Origin: Actinomycetes bacterium
GTDB taxonomy: Bacteria > Actinomycetota > Humimicrobiia > Humimicrobiales > Humimicrobiaceae
DNA length: 5,667 nt
Direction of reading: 5' to 3'
NCBI GenBank assembly: GCA_030609215.1
Contig: JAUWCR010000100.1
Span: 1-5,667 of the forward strand
The position numbers and the translations under genes are program-made. This document shows positions 5,385-5,667 of this stretch, in pieces (the stretch's first letter is position 1; each line of letters opens with the position of its first letter). The notes under the pieces are model-generated. The model searched no databases, had not been told where the DNA came from, and saw only the letters and a program-made list of their open reading frames with translations.

Positions 5385-5667
5385 TTATTCATCCATACTT
5401 CCTGAGCGGTAACCTTCAAGATCAATTGTTATATATTTAAATCCGATTTTTTTAAATTCTTTTATTATTTCTTCTCTTACTCTGTCTTTAACTGTTTTTG
5501 TAAATTCACTCTTTTCGATTTCAATTCTGGCGATTGGGTGATGATATCTTACTCTAACATGACTAAAACCAAGCTTGCTCAGGCACTCTTCAGCTTTTTC
5601 GATTTTATGAAGTTTTAAAAGAGATATTTTTTCATTGTATGGAATCCTTGTTGCAAGGCATGAAAAT
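5385..5667 (-). CDS. larE: ATP-dependent sacrificial sulfur transferase LarE, C-terminal part
   Basis: The last 93 codons of larE are present; the start lies outside the window. LarE is a cytosolic PP-loop-type enzyme that activates the carboxylate of the nicotinate-derived precursor with ATP and transfers sulfur, in the best-studied form from one of its own cysteines, during synthesis of the nickel-pincer nucleotide cofactor. The visible part begins FSCLATRIPYNEKIS, the conserved C-L-A-(S/T)-R-I-P-Y block, whose cysteine I take to be the candidate sulfur-donor residue by family position. Next come EKAEECLSKLGFSHVRVRYH and ARIEIE, and the end is DLEGYRSGSMDE, the characteristic D-L-x-G-Y-R-x-G-S-M-N/D carboxy terminus. 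The ATP-binding amino-terminal domain is not in view. No larA, larB or larC is visible here, so the nickel enzyme served is unknown. Confidence 0.9.
   Translation of the reverse strand, partial: FSCLATRIPYNEKISLLKLHKIEKAEECLSKLGFSHVRVRYHHPIARIEIEKSEFTKTVKDRVREEIIKEFKKIGFKYITIDLEGYRSGSMDE

Overview
The window comes from an AT-rich bacterial chromosome. Most non-coding stretches are almost entirely A/T, Shine-Dalgarno sites are recognisable in front of several genes, and sigma-70-type promoter hexamers are visible. The gene set is a glutamine-dependent NAD synthetase, a LarE-type sulfur transferase, a PHP-domain hydrolase, DUF2085 and DUF4190 membrane proteins, and a decayed short tyrosine recombinase. 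This fits an anaerobic low-GC lineage such as Bacillota, Atribacterota or a low-GC actinobacterial clade, but sequence alone does not place it further.

Layout: (1) 1-79 holds the first nine codons of an unidentified minus-strand gene, with a strong ribosome binding site and a near-consensus promoter. (2) 155-621 is a scar of accessory DNA. A plus-strand tyrosine recombinase has lost its catalytic middle and changed frame, and it lies tail to tail with a probable C-terminal PIN-domain fragment on the minus strand. (3) 672-3230, minus strand, holds a DUF2085 membrane protein gene followed by nadE. (4) 3231-3448 is an AT-rich divergent intergenic region. (5) 3449-5380, plus strand, holds a PHP-domain hydrolase, a small DUF4190 membrane protein and a second DUF2085 protein. 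The conserved Cys-His segment of this second DUF2085 protein lies upstream of its first conventional start codon. (6) 5385-5667, minus strand, is the 3' end of larE, convergent with the second DUF2085 gene and 4 bases away from it.

Functional picture: nadE makes NAD and larE contributes to the nickel-pincer nucleotide cofactor, which is itself built from a nicotinate nucleotide precursor. These two are housekeeping or cofactor genes. The PHP enzyme and the three small membrane proteins have no assigned pathway. I see no CRISPR array, tRNA, rRNA or convincing intrinsic terminator, and no clear new multi-gene system. The most useful observations are the odd 5' end of the second DUF2085 gene, the DUF2085 paralogue pair around the PHP/DUF4190 genes, and the deletion joint in the recombinase.
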